Source of the DNA: Tannerellaceae bacterium
Lineage (GTDB): Bacteria > Bacteroidota > Bacteroidia > Bacteroidales > Tannerellaceae
Reading direction: 5' to 3'
NCBI GenBank assembly: GCA_031264865.1
Contig: JAISDJ010000113.1
Coordinates: 1-32,157, forward strand
DNA: 32,157 nucleotides
A program made the position numbers and the translations under genes. Shown in pieces: positions 17,226-27,684 of the stretch; the stretch's first letter is position 1; the number at the start of each line of letters is the position of its first letter. Under the pieces are notes generated by a model. The model saw nothing but the letters and a program-made list of their open reading frames with translations. It made no database searches and was not told the DNA's origin.

Positions 17226-18671
17226 ATGAGAAATCGAATCTCTTTCCTATTATATATATTACTTGTATATGTGCTATTTACCGGATGTTCAAGGGAAACA
17301 ATAATAGACAAAGATTCGGATATACCGGATGATGTAAATCACTGGATGGAGCAGAAAATGCGTGATCAGTATTTATGGTACGAAGAAATACCGGAAAGCG
17401 GAGCGTTGGATTTTTCCTTAGAACCCGAAAAGTTCTTCTATTCCTTATTGTCGGATAAAGACGGCAAATATAGAAAAGGGGTACACCAACCCTATTCTGC
17501 AATCATCCGAAAGAGTGCCACTTCAAAGGCATATATGGGCGATGGCTATTCTTTTGGATTTGAATTTCAATATTATCAGTTTCTCACTTCGAATAAATAT
17601 GGTTTGATGGTTCTTTATGTATTACCCGATTCTCCCGCATCAAAAGCAGGTTTGAAACGTGGAGATTGGATATACACAATTAATGATAAGCCTGTACCGG
17701 ATTTGGATAATATCTCCGAATTAATCACATTATTCGATACCTCAACACCTAAAACGTTGGAAATAGGAATTGCCAAAGGGATCGATCTGGAAATATCCCA
17801 TACCATTTCTATCACGGCTCAGCCTGTGACAGACAATCCTGTGCTGGTTCACAAGACGATTCCTCTGGCCAACGGACAAAAGGTAGGTTATCTGCTGTAT
17901 AATCATTTTACATCCGGGCCGAAAGATAGTGAAGATGAAACATTTAATAATATTCTTCGTAGTGCGTTCGTCCAATTTAAAGCAGATAACGTAAGCGAAT
18001 TTATACTGGATTTGCGTTTCAATGGTGGCGGGCTGGTATCCTGTGCACAGTTATTAGCAACAATGTTAGCTCCCAAATCAGCGTTGGATGATATTTTCTG
18101 CAACCTTACATACAATAATAAAAGTAAAGAGAATAAGAAGACGTTGTATTTAGATCCGAACCGAATTAATGAAGGAAGACCCGGAGCGAATCTTAATCTC
18201 AGCAGACTTTTTATAATAACAAGCGAACGTACGGCGTCGGCTTCTGAAATGGTTATCAATGGGTTGTCTCCTTATAAGGAGATGGAACTTATACAGGTAG
18301 GCACTAAAACCGAAGGAAAGAATGTGGCTTCCATTACAATCACTAACGACCGTTACGATTGGGAACTACATCCTATCATAAGCCGTTTGAGCAATAAAGA
18401 CGATTTTTCGGATTATTCAAATGGTTTCTCTCCTACGCAGGGTTTTGAATGTGATGACTCTAGACAAGGTGATTACTATCAATTAGGTGACTTGGAGGAA
18501 TATATTTTAAGTCATATCCTGAATTATATTGCCTATGGAAACTTTACCAAAAAGAAAAGTCAATCGTTTCGATCCGTTGAAGAAACAAACGTAATCCCGC
18601 TTTATAATTCGCTCGATTCAAAGAAAACAAACGGAGTAGCTATTCTACCCGCAGATTTTTACAGGCCATGA
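17226..18671 (+). CDS. S41-family peptidase, lipoprotein
   Basis: A 481-residue lipoprotein with signal MRNRISFLLYILLVYVLFTGC (lipobox Cys 21). The S41 N-terminal helical domain follows (VNHWMEQKMRDQYLWYEEIP), then a PDZ domain at about 105-185 (VLPDSPASKAGLKRGDWIYTIN) and the S41 catalytic domain (VGYLLYNHF, FILDLRFNGGG, TSERTASASEMVING for the nucleophilic Ser, GTKTEGKNVAS for the Lys). It probably cleaves C-terminal tails of envelope proteins. It is sandwiched between the phosphate transporter (2 bp) and nagA (4-bp ATGA overlap). The functional reason for this grouping is not evident. Confidence 0.92.
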   Translation: MRNRISFLLYILLVYVLFTGCSRETIIDKDSDIPDDVNHWMEQKMRDQYLWYEEIPESGALDFSLEPEKFFYSLLSDKDGKYRKGVHQPYSAIIRKSATSKAYMGDGYSFGFEFQYYQFLTSNKYGLMVLYVLPDSPASKAGLKRGDWIYTINDKPVPDLDNISELITLFDTSTPKTLEIGIAKGIDLEISHTISITAQPVTDNPVLVHKTIPLANGQKVGYLLYNHFTSGPKDSEDETFNNILRSAFVQFKADNVSEFILDLRFNGGGLVSCAQLLATMLAPKSALDDIFCNLTYNNKSKENKKTLYLDPNRINEGRPGANLNLSRLFIITSERTASASEMVINGLSPYKEMELIQVGTKTEGKNVASITITNDRYDWELHPIISRLSNKDDFSDYSNGFSPTQGFECDDSRQGDYYQLGDLEEYILSHILNYIAYGNFTKKKSQSFRSVEETNVIPLYNSLDSKKTNGVAILPADFYRP

Positions 18672-19834
18672 AAAACAAGTACAAAAAGCTCGTAAACGGA
18701 CAAATTATTACGCCATCAGGTATTTTACGAAATCACTCGCTTATTATCTCCGATAATACAATAGCCGAGATTACGGAAAGTACGATTGAAATCGACAATT
18801 GTGAAACCATCGACGCCAAAGGAAACTACATTGCGCCGGGTTGTATTGATATACATTTGCATGGTGGAAACGGCCACGATTTCACAGAAGCGACGCCAGA
18901 GGCTTTTTATACTATCGCAGAGGCTCATGCCCGGCATGGTATGACTGCAATATACGCCACGCTTGCCGCCGCTCCGCGAACAACATTCGAACAAGCTATC
19001 CGTACCTGCGAAGAAGTGATGGTTGATCCGAAAGACGGAGCACGTATCATGGGCCTCCATTTAGAAGGAAACTACCTGAATAAAATGATGTGCGGAGGAC
19101 AAGACCCCAATTGTCTTTATAATCCCGACCCACAGGAATACAAAGAATTAATAACCTCTACCCATTGTATTAAGCGATGGAGTGCCTCCCCGGAATTACC
19201 GGGAGCTATGGAATTCGGACGATATGCCACAGCACAGGGGGTATTGGTATCATTAGCTCATACCGTTGCCGATTACCCTATTGTAAAATCCGCTTTTGAG
19301 GCCGGTTATACACATGCAACCCACTTTTACAATGCCATGACGGGAGTGCATAAAGATCGTGAATTTAAACACGAAGGTACGATCGAAAGTATCTATTTAA
19401 TGGATGATATAACGGTAGAACTAGTGGCTGATGGCATCCATGTGCCTCCTGTTATCCTACAACTTGTCTATAAGTATAAGGGTCCCGAACGCATCGCTTT
19501 AGTAACCGATTCTATGTTTGCCGCTGCTTTCCAAGGCTCGGTTGAGGGAATAGACAGTCGGATTATTGTAGAAGACGGTGTAGGTAAATTAGCCGACCGC
19601 TCTGCCCTAGCCAGCAGTATCGCTACGGGCGACAGACTTATACGCACCATGGTACAAATGGCAGACATCCCTTTAACAGACGCTATTCGCATGGCATCCG
19701 AAACGCCCGCCCGAATTATGCATATAGCCGACAAAAAAGGAACCTTGGAAAAAGGAAAAGACGCTGATATCATCATTTTCGATGCGGATATCAACGTCTT
19801 CACTACGATTGTAGAAGGGAAAAAAGTATTATAA
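18668..19834 (+). CDS. nagA: N-acetylglucosamine-6-phosphate deacetylase
   Basis: A 388-residue amidohydrolase. Family marks are the metal-binding IDIHLHGGNGHDF near residue 60, the Glu of GLHLEGNYLN, His residues of VSLAHTVADY and THATHFYNAMTG, the catalytic Asp in LVTDSMFAA, and the C-terminal RIMHIADKKGTLEKGKDADIIIFD. The enzyme removes the acetyl group from GlcNAc-6-phosphate, feeding amino-sugar catabolism and cell-wall recycling in the cytoplasm. Its ATG overlaps the S41 protease stop by four bases, so translational coupling is likely. No nagB is in the window. It converges on the next gene with only 19 bp between them. Confidence 0.95.
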   Translation: MKNKYKKLVNGQIITPSGILRNHSLIISDNTIAEITESTIEIDNCETIDAKGNYIAPGCIDIHLHGGNGHDFTEATPEAFYTIAEAHARHGMTAIYATLAAAPRTTFEQAIRTCEEVMVDPKDGARIMGLHLEGNYLNKMMCGGQDPNCLYNPDPQEYKELITSTHCIKRWSASPELPGAMEFGRYATAQGVLVSLAHTVADYPIVKSAFEAGYTHATHFYNAMTGVHKDREFKHEGTIESIYLMDDITVELVADGIHVPPVILQLVYKYKGPERIALVTDSMFAAAFQGSVEGIDSRIIVEDGVGKLADRSALASSIATGDRLIRTMVQMADIPLTDAIRMASETPARIMHIADKKGTLEKGKDADIIIFDADINVFTTIVEGKKVL

Positions 19835-19853
19835 TTGTATTCCTTACGTTCTA

Positions 19854-21449
19854 TTATTTCACTTCCAGTTCTTTATCATACGCTTCCTTATTGTTGATAA
19901 TGCGGAGCGCTTCGAGATAGCTGGGGTTATCATCATTCATAATCCGGAAATATTCTGCCATATCATACATATCGCGGGCAATAAGGGCTTTTATCTGGAG
20001 TTTGATCAGCGATTTGGAATGTGTATATTGTTCTTCATTGAATTCAATCTTCTCCTCTGTAGCCATATCTAATAAATTTTGTAAGATATCATCTGTTACC
20101 TCAAATGATTTTTTATATTGTTCAAATTTACGATAGATAGAGGTCATTTCTTTTCTGTTCTGATCCAAGTAACTCATAGCAACACGATTAATCAGCCCGG
20201 TTGCAACTAACCGGCGGTGATAATCGGTAAAACGGGTCGTATCTATCGGGATAAACAGATCCGGCATAATTCCTCCTCCGCCATATACAATCCGATTATT
20301 AATCAGTGTTTTGTATTTCATAGAATCAGGAAAATGAATACTGTCGGCGCTCATTAATTCTCCACGATTATAACGATCGATCAAATCATAGTGATATTCT
20401 TCTTTCTTACCATTTTCGTAGGGCCTTTGAATCCCTCTTCCGGTGGGCGTATGGTAGCGCGAAACGGTTAAGCGGATCATTGAACCATCAGGTAGCGGGA
20501 TAGGCTTTTGCACCAGCCCTTTTCCAAATGTCCGGCGTCCTACGATAACGCCTCTGTCCCAATCCTGTATGGCGCCGGCAAAGATTTCACTGGCCGACGC
20601 AGACGATTCGTCGACCAAAACAACCAAACGTCCATCTTCAAAGTTTCCTTTTCCTGTTGCTTTGGCTTCTTCTCTGGGCTGTTTGGCTCCTTCCGTATAA
20701 ACAATCAATCGTCCCTGGCCGAGAAATTCATTGGCCATATCGATAGCTATATTCAAATAGCCACCACCATTGCCTTGAAGGTCTACGATAAGATCTTTCA
20801 TTCCGCTTTTCTTCAGTTTATCTAAAGCCTCACGGAACTCGTCGGCTGACGATGCTGCAAAACGATTTAATTTTATATAACCCGTATGTTTATCCGCCAT
20901 ATACGCAGCATCAAGGCTATAAACCGGTATTTTGCCGCGAATAATCCTAAAAGCGATCAGTTCCGGTTCGTTTTGGCGAAGGACTTTTATTCTTACCTCC
21001 GTACCTTTAGGACCGCGCAGACGCTTCATAATATCGGTAGTTTTCATTTTCACACCTGCAATCAAGGTGTCGTTTACCATAATAATGCGGTCGCCGGCCA
21101 TAAGCCCTACCTTTTCGGAAGGTCCACCGGCTATGACTTGTATTACATACAATGTATCCGTGAGCATGTTGAACTGAATACCGATTCCATCAAAATTTCC
21201 CTGTAAGGGTTCGGTCATTTCTTTTGTCTCTTCGGGATCAAGGTAATTGGAATGAGGGTCAAGTTTTTCCAACATTCCCACAAGAGCATCTTCTACTAAT
21301 TTCCCGGTATCGGTAGAATCAACATATAAGCTCGATATAGCAAATAATGCCATCGAGAGCTTCCGTGATTCCTGATTTATGTTGTTCTGTGCAGTTATTT
21401 GCATAACAGAACAACTCACAAGTAACAGGTACAATTCAATTTTTTTCAT
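19854..21449 (-). CDS. S41-family C-terminal processing peptidase (CtpA-like)
   Basis: A 531-residue exported protease with signal MKKIELYLLLVSCSVMQITAQ. An N-terminal helical part (EDALVGMLEKLDPHSNYLDPEE) precedes a PDZ domain (IQVIAGGPSEKVGLMAGDRIIMVND) and the S41 catalytic core (DLIVDLQGNGGG, VDESSASASEIFAGAIQDW for the Ser, VGRRTFGKGLVQ for the Lys). A C-terminal extension of about 150 residues follows, typical of the Bacteroidetes members. It would trim periplasmic proteins at the C-terminus. It is the last gene of a minus-strand cluster, 26 bp after coaD. It differs strongly from the lipoprotein S41 protease encoded 1.2 kb away. Confidence 0.94.
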   Translation of the reverse strand: MKKIELYLLLVSCSVMQITAQNNINQESRKLSMALFAISSLYVDSTDTGKLVEDALVGMLEKLDPHSNYLDPEETKEMTEPLQGNFDGIGIQFNMLTDTLYVIQVIAGGPSEKVGLMAGDRIIMVNDTLIAGVKMKTTDIMKRLRGPKGTEVRIKVLRQNEPELIAFRIIRGKIPVYSLDAAYMADKHTGYIKLNRFAASSADEFREALDKLKKSGMKDLIVDLQGNGGGYLNIAIDMANEFLGQGRLIVYTEGAKQPREEAKATGKGNFEDGRLVVLVDESSASASEIFAGAIQDWDRGVIVGRRTFGKGLVQKPIPLPDGSMIRLTVSRYHTPTGRGIQRPYENGKKEEYHYDLIDRYNRGELMSADSIHFPDSMKYKTLINNRIVYGGGGIMPDLFIPIDTTRFTDYHRRLVATGLINRVAMSYLDQNRKEMTSIYRKFEQYKKSFEVTDDILQNLLDMATEEKIEFNEEQYTHSKSLIKLQIKALIARDMYDMAEYFRIMNDDNPSYLEALRIINNKEAYDKELEVK

Positions 21450-21475
21450 TCTTTCTAATTTGCCTCAAATGAATA

Positions 21476-21934
21476 TTAATACAACTTCGTCTCTTTAGGC
21501 ACGAAGAGGGAGATATCTTTACCGTATTTAAGCAGTTCGCGAACGATGCTGGAACTGATATGGGTATGTTCGGGTTCTGTAAAGAGAATAAACGTATCTA
21601 TCCCGGTTAGCTTACGGTTTACATCGGCAATGCTTTTTTCGTATTCAAAATCATTGACTGTGCGGATACCACGTAAAATAGATTGCGCACCTACCTGAAC
21701 CGCAAAATCAACAGTCAGGCAATCATATAGCTCTACGCGTATACGATCGTCTCCCATATATAACTGGCGGATACTATCCAAACGTTTATCAAGCGAAAAA
21801 TAAGTCTGTTTTTTTTCATTGATACCGATAGCGATCACAACTTCGTCTACCAATGTGAGTCCCCGGCGGACTAATGATTGATGGCCGATGGTAAAGGGGT
21901 CGAATGTTCCCGGAAACAAGGCTACTTTTTTCAT
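21476..21934 (-). CDS. coaD: Phosphopantetheine adenylyltransferase
   Basis: A 152-residue enzyme, the normal length for CoaD. The nucleotidyltransferase signature [17 protein letters not shown] is at the N-terminus and the C-terminal ISSSIVREL motif is present; [15 protein letters not shown] is the substrate-binding segment. It transfers AMP from ATP to 4'-phosphopantetheine, giving dephospho-CoA. It starts 4 bp after the topoisomerase gene stop, so the two are translationally close. Confidence 0.97.
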   Translation of the reverse strand: MKKVALFPGTFDPFTIGHQSLVRRGLTLVDEVVIAIGINEKKQTYFSLDKRLDSIRQLYMGDDRIRVELYDCLTVDFAVQVGAQSILRGIRTVNDFEYEKSIADVNRKLTGIDTFILFTEPEHTHISSSIVRELLKYGKDISLFVPKETKLY

Positions 21935-21938
21935 CTAC

Positions 21939-23792
21939 TTATATTTCTTCTTCTACTACCAGGTTTTCAATAATAAAGCTTTGCCGTTCCATGGTGTTCT
22001 TTCCCATATAAAAGGCCAGCATTTCTTTTACAAGGTCTTCTTTCTTCATGGTAACCTGATCAAGACGAATATCTTTTCCAATGAAATTTTTAAACTCATC
22101 CGGCGATATTTCCCCTAATCCCTTAAAACGGGTGATTTCAGGATTTTTCCCGGCAGCAGCCATCGCCGCCAACCGTTCTTCTTCTGTATAACAATACCAG
22201 GTTTTTTGCTTGTTTCTTACCCTAAACAAAGGCGTTTGCAAGATATACACATGATTCCGTTTGATCAGGTCGGGGAAAAATTGTAAAAAGAAGGTAATCA
22301 GCAACAACCGGATATGCATACCATCCACATCGGCATCTGTCGCAATAATTACCTTGTTATAACGAAGTCCTTCCAGTTCATCTTCAATATTTAATGCAGC
22401 TTGCAACAAGTTGAATTCTTCATTTTCATAAACAATTTTCTTTGTTAGCCCATAACTGTTTAATGGTTTTCCGCGTAAACTAAATACGGCTTGTAGATTT
22501 GGGTCCCGGCTTTTCGTTATCGAACCGCTTGCAGAATCCCCTTCTGTAATAAAGATACACGTTTCTTCCTGCTGATCTCCTTTTGCATCATTCAGGTGGA
22601 TACGGCAATCGCGTAATTTTTTATTGTGCAGATTGGCTTTTTTCGCCCGTTCGCGCGCCAGTTTGGTAACACCTGCAATGGCTTTCCGTTCTTTTTCGGA
22701 TTCCAGGATTTTCTTCAGCAACGCATCAGATGTTTCTTGGTTCTTGTGCAAATAGTTATCCAACTCTTTTTTAATAAAATCACCGATAAATTTGGATACG
22801 GTAGGCCCTTTAGGCCCCATGTCTTTTGAGCCTAGTTTCGTTTTTGTCTGGCTCTCAAATACAGGTTCTTCTACTTTGATACTGATAGCAGATACAATTC
22901 CGGAGCGGATATCCGAATAGTCAAAGCTTTTATTATAATATTCTTTAATAACACGCCCGATCGTTTCTTTAAATGCTGAAAGATGTGTTCCACCTTGTGT
23001 GGTATATTGTCCGTTTACAAACGAATAATATTCCTCTCCGTATTGATTGCTATGTGTGATTACCAGTTCAATATCTTCGCCTTTCAGGTGGATAATCGGA
23101 TAAAGAGGCTCAGTCGTCATATTTTCGTTCAGCAAATCGGCTAAACCATTACGTGAAAAGAATTTTTTGCCATTATATATAATGGTAAGTCCGGAGTTCA
23201 GGAAAACATAGTTTTTCAGCAGGCTTTCGATATACTCATCTTTATAGGCATACTCTCTGAAGATATCTTTATCCGGAGTAAATGATGTAAGCGTACCATT
23301 GGTTTCTTGTGTACGGACAATCTTCGACTCATCTGTAATAATAGCCTGGTTGTATTCTACCCTTTTACTTTCGCCATCCCGGTTGCTTTGTATCAGGAAC
23401 CGGCTACTCAGCGCATTCACCGCTTTGATACCTACCCCGTTCAGTCCAACAGATTTTTTAAAAGCCTTGCTATCGTATTTCGCTCCGGTATTCATTTTAC
23501 TTGAAACGTCTACCACTTTTCCCAACGGAACGCCACGCCCATAGTCACGTACTGTTACGGATCCATCTTCTACTGTTACTTCAATTGTTTTCCCAAATCC
23601 CATCATATATTCGTCGATGGAGTTATCCAGTACTTCTTTTAGCAATACATAAATACCGTCGTCTGCGTGAGTGCCATCGCCTAACTTGCCGATATACATA
23701 CCCGGACGCCGGCGAATATGCTCCATCCATTCGAGGGTTTTTACATCATCATCATCATAATCTACCGGATTCAAAGGCCTGTTCTCTTCCAT
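21939..23792 (-). CDS. parE: DNA topoisomerase IV subunit B
   Basis: The protein has 617 residues from the ATG at 23792. The ORF track begins seven codons earlier at a TTG; the ATG is preferred because GAAAGGTG lies about 13 bases before it. GHKL ATPase motifs are [20 protein letters not shown] and [13 protein letters not shown]. The transducer domain follows, then the Toprim domain with [10 protein letters not shown] and [13 protein letters not shown] and the [11 protein letters not shown] segment. Length and the absence of a large insertion favour ParE over GyrB; the partner parC is not in the window. It works with ParC to decatenate chromosomes. It is preceded by the GNAT-like gene with 17 bp between them. 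Confidence 0.93.
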   Translation of the reverse strand: MEENRPLNPVDYDDDDVKTLEWMEHIRRRPGMYIGKLGDGTHADDGIYVLLKEVLDNSIDEYMMGFGKTIEVTVEDGSVTVRDYGRGVPLGKVVDVSSKMNTGAKYDSKAFKKSVGLNGVGIKAVNALSSRFLIQSNRDGESKRVEYNQAIITDESKIVRTQETNGTLTSFTPDKDIFREYAYKDEYIESLLKNYVFLNSGLTIIYNGKKFFSRNGLADLLNENMTTEPLYPIIHLKGEDIELVITHSNQYGEEYYSFVNGQYTTQGGTHLSAFKETIGRVIKEYYNKSFDYSDIRSGIVSAISIKVEEPVFESQTKTKLGSKDMGPKGPTVSKFIGDFIKKELDNYLHKNQETSDALLKKILESEKERKAIAGVTKLARERAKKANLHNKKLRDCRIHLNDAKGDQQEETCIFITEGDSASGSITKSRDPNLQAVFSLRGKPLNSYGLTKKIVYENEEFNLLQAALNIEDELEGLRYNKVIIATDADVDGMHIRLLLITFFLQFFPDLIKRNHVYILQTPLFRVRNKQKTWYCYTEEERLAAMAAAGKNPEITRFKGLGEISPDEFKNFIGKDIRLDQVTMKKEDLVKEMLAFYMGKNTMERQSFIIENLVVEEEI

Positions 23793-23809
23793 ATTCCAAT
23801 TTTCACCTT

Positions 23810-24943
23810 TCAATTTTTTAACTCTTTTTTAAATGCCCTTCTTGTCTTATGATGTTCGCGTTTAAAATAGTCCCATTGTGCCTGGACAGCGTTGTTCGTT
23901 TCCAGTTCCGGATTACTTTCGGCATACTCTACGCCTGCGTTCATATATACGGGAATCAGATCGTTGAACAATAAGGCATTCACACCTTTTCCTTGATATT
24001 CGGGTAATACACCGGTTAAATATAGATCTACTACTTTGGGTTTCGACTTTAGCGCTCTCAGCAAAGGGATAATACCAAAGGGAAAGATTCGCCCCTTTGC
24101 TTTTTGCAGCGCTCTTGATAAATTGGGGAGGGTAATACCAAATCCTACCACTTCATCATCCTCCTCGCGTATAATTACCGTTACCATATCAAGCCGGATC
24201 ATCGGGATATACATTTTTACATAGTAATCTATCTGTTTATCCGTTAGGGGTGCAAAACCATATAATGGAGAATAAGCGGCATTTAATGCGTGAAATATTT
24301 TATAGGCATAGGGCCAAATTTCCTTCCGATTTTTAAATTTCATGGTTTTCAGACCATATTTCTTTTTCACGATTTCGCCTATCCTCAGATGCTTTTCCGG
24401 TATTTTATCCGGAATGTATATCTTAAATTCTTTCCAGTCTTGTTCTTTTTCATACCCTATCCGCTCCATGTGTTCGGGATAATACGGATGGTTATATATC
24501 GTAGCCATGGTTCCCAATTGGTCGAATCCATCAATCAACATTCCTTCATGGTCTAAATCTGTAAAACCTAACGGGCCGTGAAGTTCGTCCATACCCCTGT
24601 CTCTCGCCCAGTTTTCAACAGCGTCAAATAAGGCATCGACTACTTCAGCATCATCAATAAAATCCACAAAACCAAAACGCGCCCTTTTTTGTTCCCATAC
24701 CTCATTGCTACGATAATTGATTAGACCTGCAATCCGACCTACTATCTTGTCGTCACGATAAGCAAGAAAACAAACGCCCTCACCAATTTCGAATGCAGGG
24801 TTCCTGTTCTTGTCTAACGTCATCATCTCTTCGTCAATCAAACCTGGTACATGATAAGGGTTGCCTTTATAGAGCTCGATATTAAACTTTACAAACTTCC
24901 TACGTTCTTTTTTGTTTGTTACTTCTTTGATTATTACACCCAT
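23810..24943 (-). CDS. GNAT-like N-acetyltransferase superfamily protein
   Basis: A 377-residue cytoplasmic protein. It opens [34 protein letters not shown] and has an acetyltransferase-type fold: [18 protein letters not shown] in the first half, and [15 protein letters not shown] followed by [22 protein letters not shown] in the second half, where QGKGVN resembles the acetyl-CoA loop (Q/RxxGxG/A). Two GNAT-like halves are likely. Substrate is unknown. It is the first gene of the parE-coaD-ctp cluster. The call is at superfamily level. Confidence 0.8.
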   Translation of the reverse strand: MGVIIKEVTNKKERRKFVKFNIELYKGNPYHVPGLIDEEMMTLDKNRNPAFEIGEGVCFLAYRDDKIVGRIAGLINYRSNEVWEQKRARFGFVDFIDDAEVVDALFDAVENWARDRGMDELHGPLGFTDLDHEGMLIDGFDQLGTMATIYNHPYYPEHMERIGYEKEQDWKEFKIYIPDKIPEKHLRIGEIVKKKYGLKTMKFKNRKEIWPYAYKIFHALNAAYSPLYGFAPLTDKQIDYYVKMYIPMIRLDMVTVIIREEDDEVVGFGITLPNLSRALQKAKGRIFPFGIIPLLRALKSKPKVVDLYLTGVLPEYQGKGVNALLFNDLIPVYMNAGVEYAESNPELETNNAVQAQWDYFKREHHKTRRAFKKELKN

Positions 24944-24964
24944 TTCTAACTTTTATTAAGTAGG

Positions 24965-24972
24965 CAAAGTTA
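24965..24972 (-). promoter_or_regulatory. Possible -7 box for the GNAT-parE-coaD cluster
   Basis: TAACTTTG on the minus strand fits the Bacteroidetes -7 consensus TAnnTTTG and lies 22 bp upstream of the GNAT gene start. A clear -33 TTG at the usual distance is not seen, so this is tentative. Confidence 0.3.
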
Positions 24973-25119
24973 CATAATAAATTCGAATCATTACTTACCA
25001 TACAAAAAAACAACAGCGATCCTTACGGTCAATGTAGCTACTATCCAAATAAGAAAAATGTTTGATACGATAAGCGGTACTAATATGCTCCGCGGATTGT
25101 TCGGCATGCTCTTTCATCA

Positions 25120-25154
25120 GAATAGGATTGAAATCCTATTTGTTTTAATTTTTG
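25120..25154 (+). terminator. Hairpin with T-rich tail 3' of the LptF/G gene
   Basis: AATAGGATTGAAATCCTATT forms an 8-bp stem with a TGAA loop. On the plus strand it is followed by TGTTTTAATTTTT; on the minus strand the T-run is missing. It lies directly downstream of the minus-strand permease gene, so it may act as a transcript end or stability hairpin. The rest of the 211-bp gap (24944-25154) shows no gene. Confidence 0.45.
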
Positions 25155-27068
25155 CTATAAATTGGAAATCATATCTTTTAATTCCTGGCTTACTTTCATA
25201 ACGGTATTGATATCTTGGCGTAACAGTTTCCGTTGGTAAGTAGCGATGAAATAAACAAGTAACCCTAAGGGGAAGAATAAACCGATAAGCATACTGATCT
25301 TCTTGTTAAGATGAGCTCCTAATTGTTTGTATCCTCCGATAATAGGGTAGTCCATTAATTTATTTAAAACTAAATTTTGGTCGGAGTTCGACAACTCGTC
25401 TACCATATCCTCCATTCCTAGGGCTAATTGTTCGGCTGCGGGGTCTTTTCCTCCTTCCTTCCAATAGGTGAAATAATTAATCCAACGTTTTTGTTTGTTT
25501 AGATAATCACCACAATCAATTGCTAAATCAGTAAGGCGCGGAACTAAATTTTGATAATCAGGGCTGTAAATAATGACTTCTTTCTTCTCTACCTTTCGTG
25601 TAGTACGTTTGCCTAGAAGGCTTTTTAAGGCATTTAAATATGTATCGGCGTTCAAAATAGCAGAATCATTAACCGCTTTATAGGTGAGGAATATACCTAA
25701 AGGAGCCAATACTACCGAACTTAGCCACATGCCTTGCCAGGCAGGCCAAACGCCGTCGCGCGCCATCTTGAAACCAATATTATTGACTACATAATAAAAA
25801 ATAAACAGAACAACGGATAGAACGACCGGCGTACCCAGTCCTCCTTTTCTGATAATGGCGCCTAAAGGAGCTCCAATAAAGAAGAATACCAGGCAGGCAA
25901 AGGGAACAGAGAATTTGTTATGCCATTCGGTAAGGTGGCGCCTCATTTTTAATGACTCGTCGCCAATAACGGCAGCTTTAAAGAAATTATCCGATTTTAA
26001 ATACTCCAGGGAGGATTTTGTCCGTGTAAGTAGGGATACTTGATTGCTGGCAGATTCTGCCAGGTACAAGCTATCAAAATTCAATGCCAGAGAGTCTGTC
26101 TGTAAAGTTGTTTTTCCTTCTTTTGCGCCTCTTTGAGGAGTACCCGGAAAGACTTTTTTGTAGGAAACCGTATATACGCTGTTCGCATTTACTTCTCTCA
26201 TGCTATCAAGACGCATCGACATAGAATCAATGGATGTTTGCAAATTTTCCAGGTTCTTACCGATATAATTGTTTTGGAATAAAGATTCGTCTGTCCGGGA
26301 AAAGTTTGCATCAAATTCAATAAATAATTCTTTACTTTGAAAAGTTTCCCTCCTGTAAGGAACAGCCTGTTTATTCTGTGCGGAACTAGATTGCGTCTTC
26401 AAATCCAAATTTTCGAATGATTCACCGCTGTATAAGATTAAGACAAGAAATAACTTATCCGACGACATTTTCAACCGGCCCGAATCGGCGACAAACACAC
26501 GGGCTTTATCAAAACCATTCGAGTAGTCGTAGATCATTAAATCTTTCAGCAAACCGCTTTTGTCGCTTTTATCTCTTACATATATATTATAGTTGGAAAT
26601 CTCTGAGCAGAAAACCCCTTCGGGAATATTTAATTCCGGTGATTTCTGTCGCATGGAGTAAAGCAATGAATAGAATTTAACCTGTACCACAGGCATAATA
26701 TTGTTCTGGTAAAAAAAGGCGCCGATACTGGCAAGCCCGATGAAAATAATCAATGGCTTCATAATATTAATAAGAGAAACGCCTGCCGATTTCATGGCAA
26801 GCAACTCTAAGCGTTCGCCTAAATTACCAAAAGTCATGAGGGAAGCCAAAAGAATGGCAAGAGGCAGCGCCATGGGTACCAGCATCAAGGCGGCATACAG
26901 AAACATTTCGCCTAATATCAGCATATCAAGCCCTTTCCCTACCATATCATCTATATACCTCCAAATAAACTGCATAAGTACGATAAACAAACAAATGCCG
27001 AAAGTCATGATGAATAACGGCAGGAATGTTTGCAGCATGAATGTATATAGTCGCTTAATTTTCAGCAT
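25155..27068 (-). CDS. LptF/LptG-family permease (LPS export)
   Basis: A 637-residue inner-membrane protein of the YjgP/YjgQ family. The N-terminal membrane segments include LPLFIMTFGICLFIVLMQFIW, LYAALMLVPMALPLAILLASLMTFG, and LLAMKSAGVSLINIMKPL. A large periplasmic part follows (about 120-370), then further membrane segments from about 390 (FSVPFACLVFFFIGAPLGAIIRKGGLG). The C-terminal part is longer than in proteobacterial LptF/G and ends with another helix (MLIGLFFPLGLLVYFIA). It would be the transmembrane subunit of the lipopolysaccharide export ABC transporter with LptB. It starts 41 bp after the START-like gene, probably in one transcript. Confidence 0.92.
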   Translation of the reverse strand: MLKIKRLYTFMLQTFLPLFIMTFGICLFIVLMQFIWRYIDDMVGKGLDMLILGEMFLYAALMLVPMALPLAILLASLMTFGNLGERLELLAMKSAGVSLINIMKPLIIFIGLASIGAFFYQNNIMPVVQVKFYSLLYSMRQKSPELNIPEGVFCSEISNYNIYVRDKSDKSGLLKDLMIYDYSNGFDKARVFVADSGRLKMSSDKLFLVLILYSGESFENLDLKTQSSSAQNKQAVPYRRETFQSKELFIEFDANFSRTDESLFQNNYIGKNLENLQTSIDSMSMRLDSMREVNANSVYTVSYKKVFPGTPQRGAKEGKTTLQTDSLALNFDSLYLAESASNQVSLLTRTKSSLEYLKSDNFFKAAVIGDESLKMRRHLTEWHNKFSVPFACLVFFFIGAPLGAIIRKGGLGTPVVLSVVLFIFYYVVNNIGFKMARDGVWPAWQGMWLSSVVLAPLGIFLTYKAVNDSAILNADTYLNALKSLLGKRTTRKVEKKEVIIYSPDYQNLVPRLTDLAIDCGDYLNKQKRWINYFTYWKEGGKDPAAEQLALGMEDMVDELSNSDQNLVLNKLMDYPIIGGYKQLGAHLNKKISMLIGLFFPLGLLVYFIATYQRKLLRQDINTVMKVSQELKDMISNL

Positions 27069-27109
27069 TGCCTATCCATTGAAGGGGCAAAAGTAGTGAA
27101 AAAATGGTA

Positions 27110-27493
27110 TTAAATACCTAACGTACGCTTTAATTCAATAATCTGAGAATCCCATAATTCGATTGCATCTTGTTTTTCATCAGGTTCGGCAAAGTCGGTT
27201 ATTTCAAGGGCAATGTCGCCGGTTAGTTCTATTGTATGGATATGGAACTCAAAATAAGTAGCGTCATCTTCTTCATCAACCCAATGGTAACGAACACTTA
27301 TTTCAGGTTTCATAAACACAACTTCAGCCTCTTCTTCCTGTTTATCCCATTTAAAAATATACTTATTATCATGGATAGATATGTCGTTGGCAAACCACGA
27401 AGCAAGTCCCGGTGGGGTAGTGAGATGATTCCATAAACTCCTTCGTGAAACGGTGGCAAAAACATATTCAATATGATACTTTTCCTTTTTCAT
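27110..27493 (-). CDS. START-like (SRPBCC) domain protein
   Basis: A 127-residue soluble protein matching the small START-like proteins common in Bacteroidetes: KYHIEYVFATVSRRSLWNHLTTPPGLASWF at the N-terminus, alternating strands rich in acidic residues (KWDKQEEEAEVVF, YHWVDEEDDATYFEFHI), and a C-terminal helix (IELWDSQIIELKRTLGI). The fold suggests binding of a hydrophobic ligand. The gene sits directly before the LptF/G permease, but no role in LPS export is shown. Confidence 0.85.
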   Translation of the reverse strand: MKKEKYHIEYVFATVSRRSLWNHLTTPPGLASWFANDISIHDNKYIFKWDKQEEEAEVVFMKPEISVRYHWVDEEDDATYFEFHIHTIELTGDIALEITDFAEPDEKQDAIELWDSQIIELKRTLGI

Positions 27494-27630
27494 CTCTCAA
27501 TCCATTAAATTTGCCCTAAGATAGAAAAAAGAATCGAATCACATATCACTTTATAGGTAGAAAAATTATTTTTACACAGAATCGTTTCGAAACCCGATAC
27601 ATTCAAGCGTCTATTTTTTTATAAAAAGAG

Positions 27631-27661
27631 TTGCACAAGATAAAAATAACTCCTACTTTTG
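27631..27661 (+). promoter_or_regulatory. Promoter of the CAU tRNA
   Basis: TTGCAC (-33 region) and TACTTTTG (-7 region, 27654-27661) are separated by 20 bp and fit the Bacteroidetes sigma-ABfr consensus well. The predicted start of transcription is about 15-20 bases before the tRNA 5' end. Confidence 0.7.
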
Positions 27662-27684
27662 CACCGTCCAAAAAGGCCGGTATT

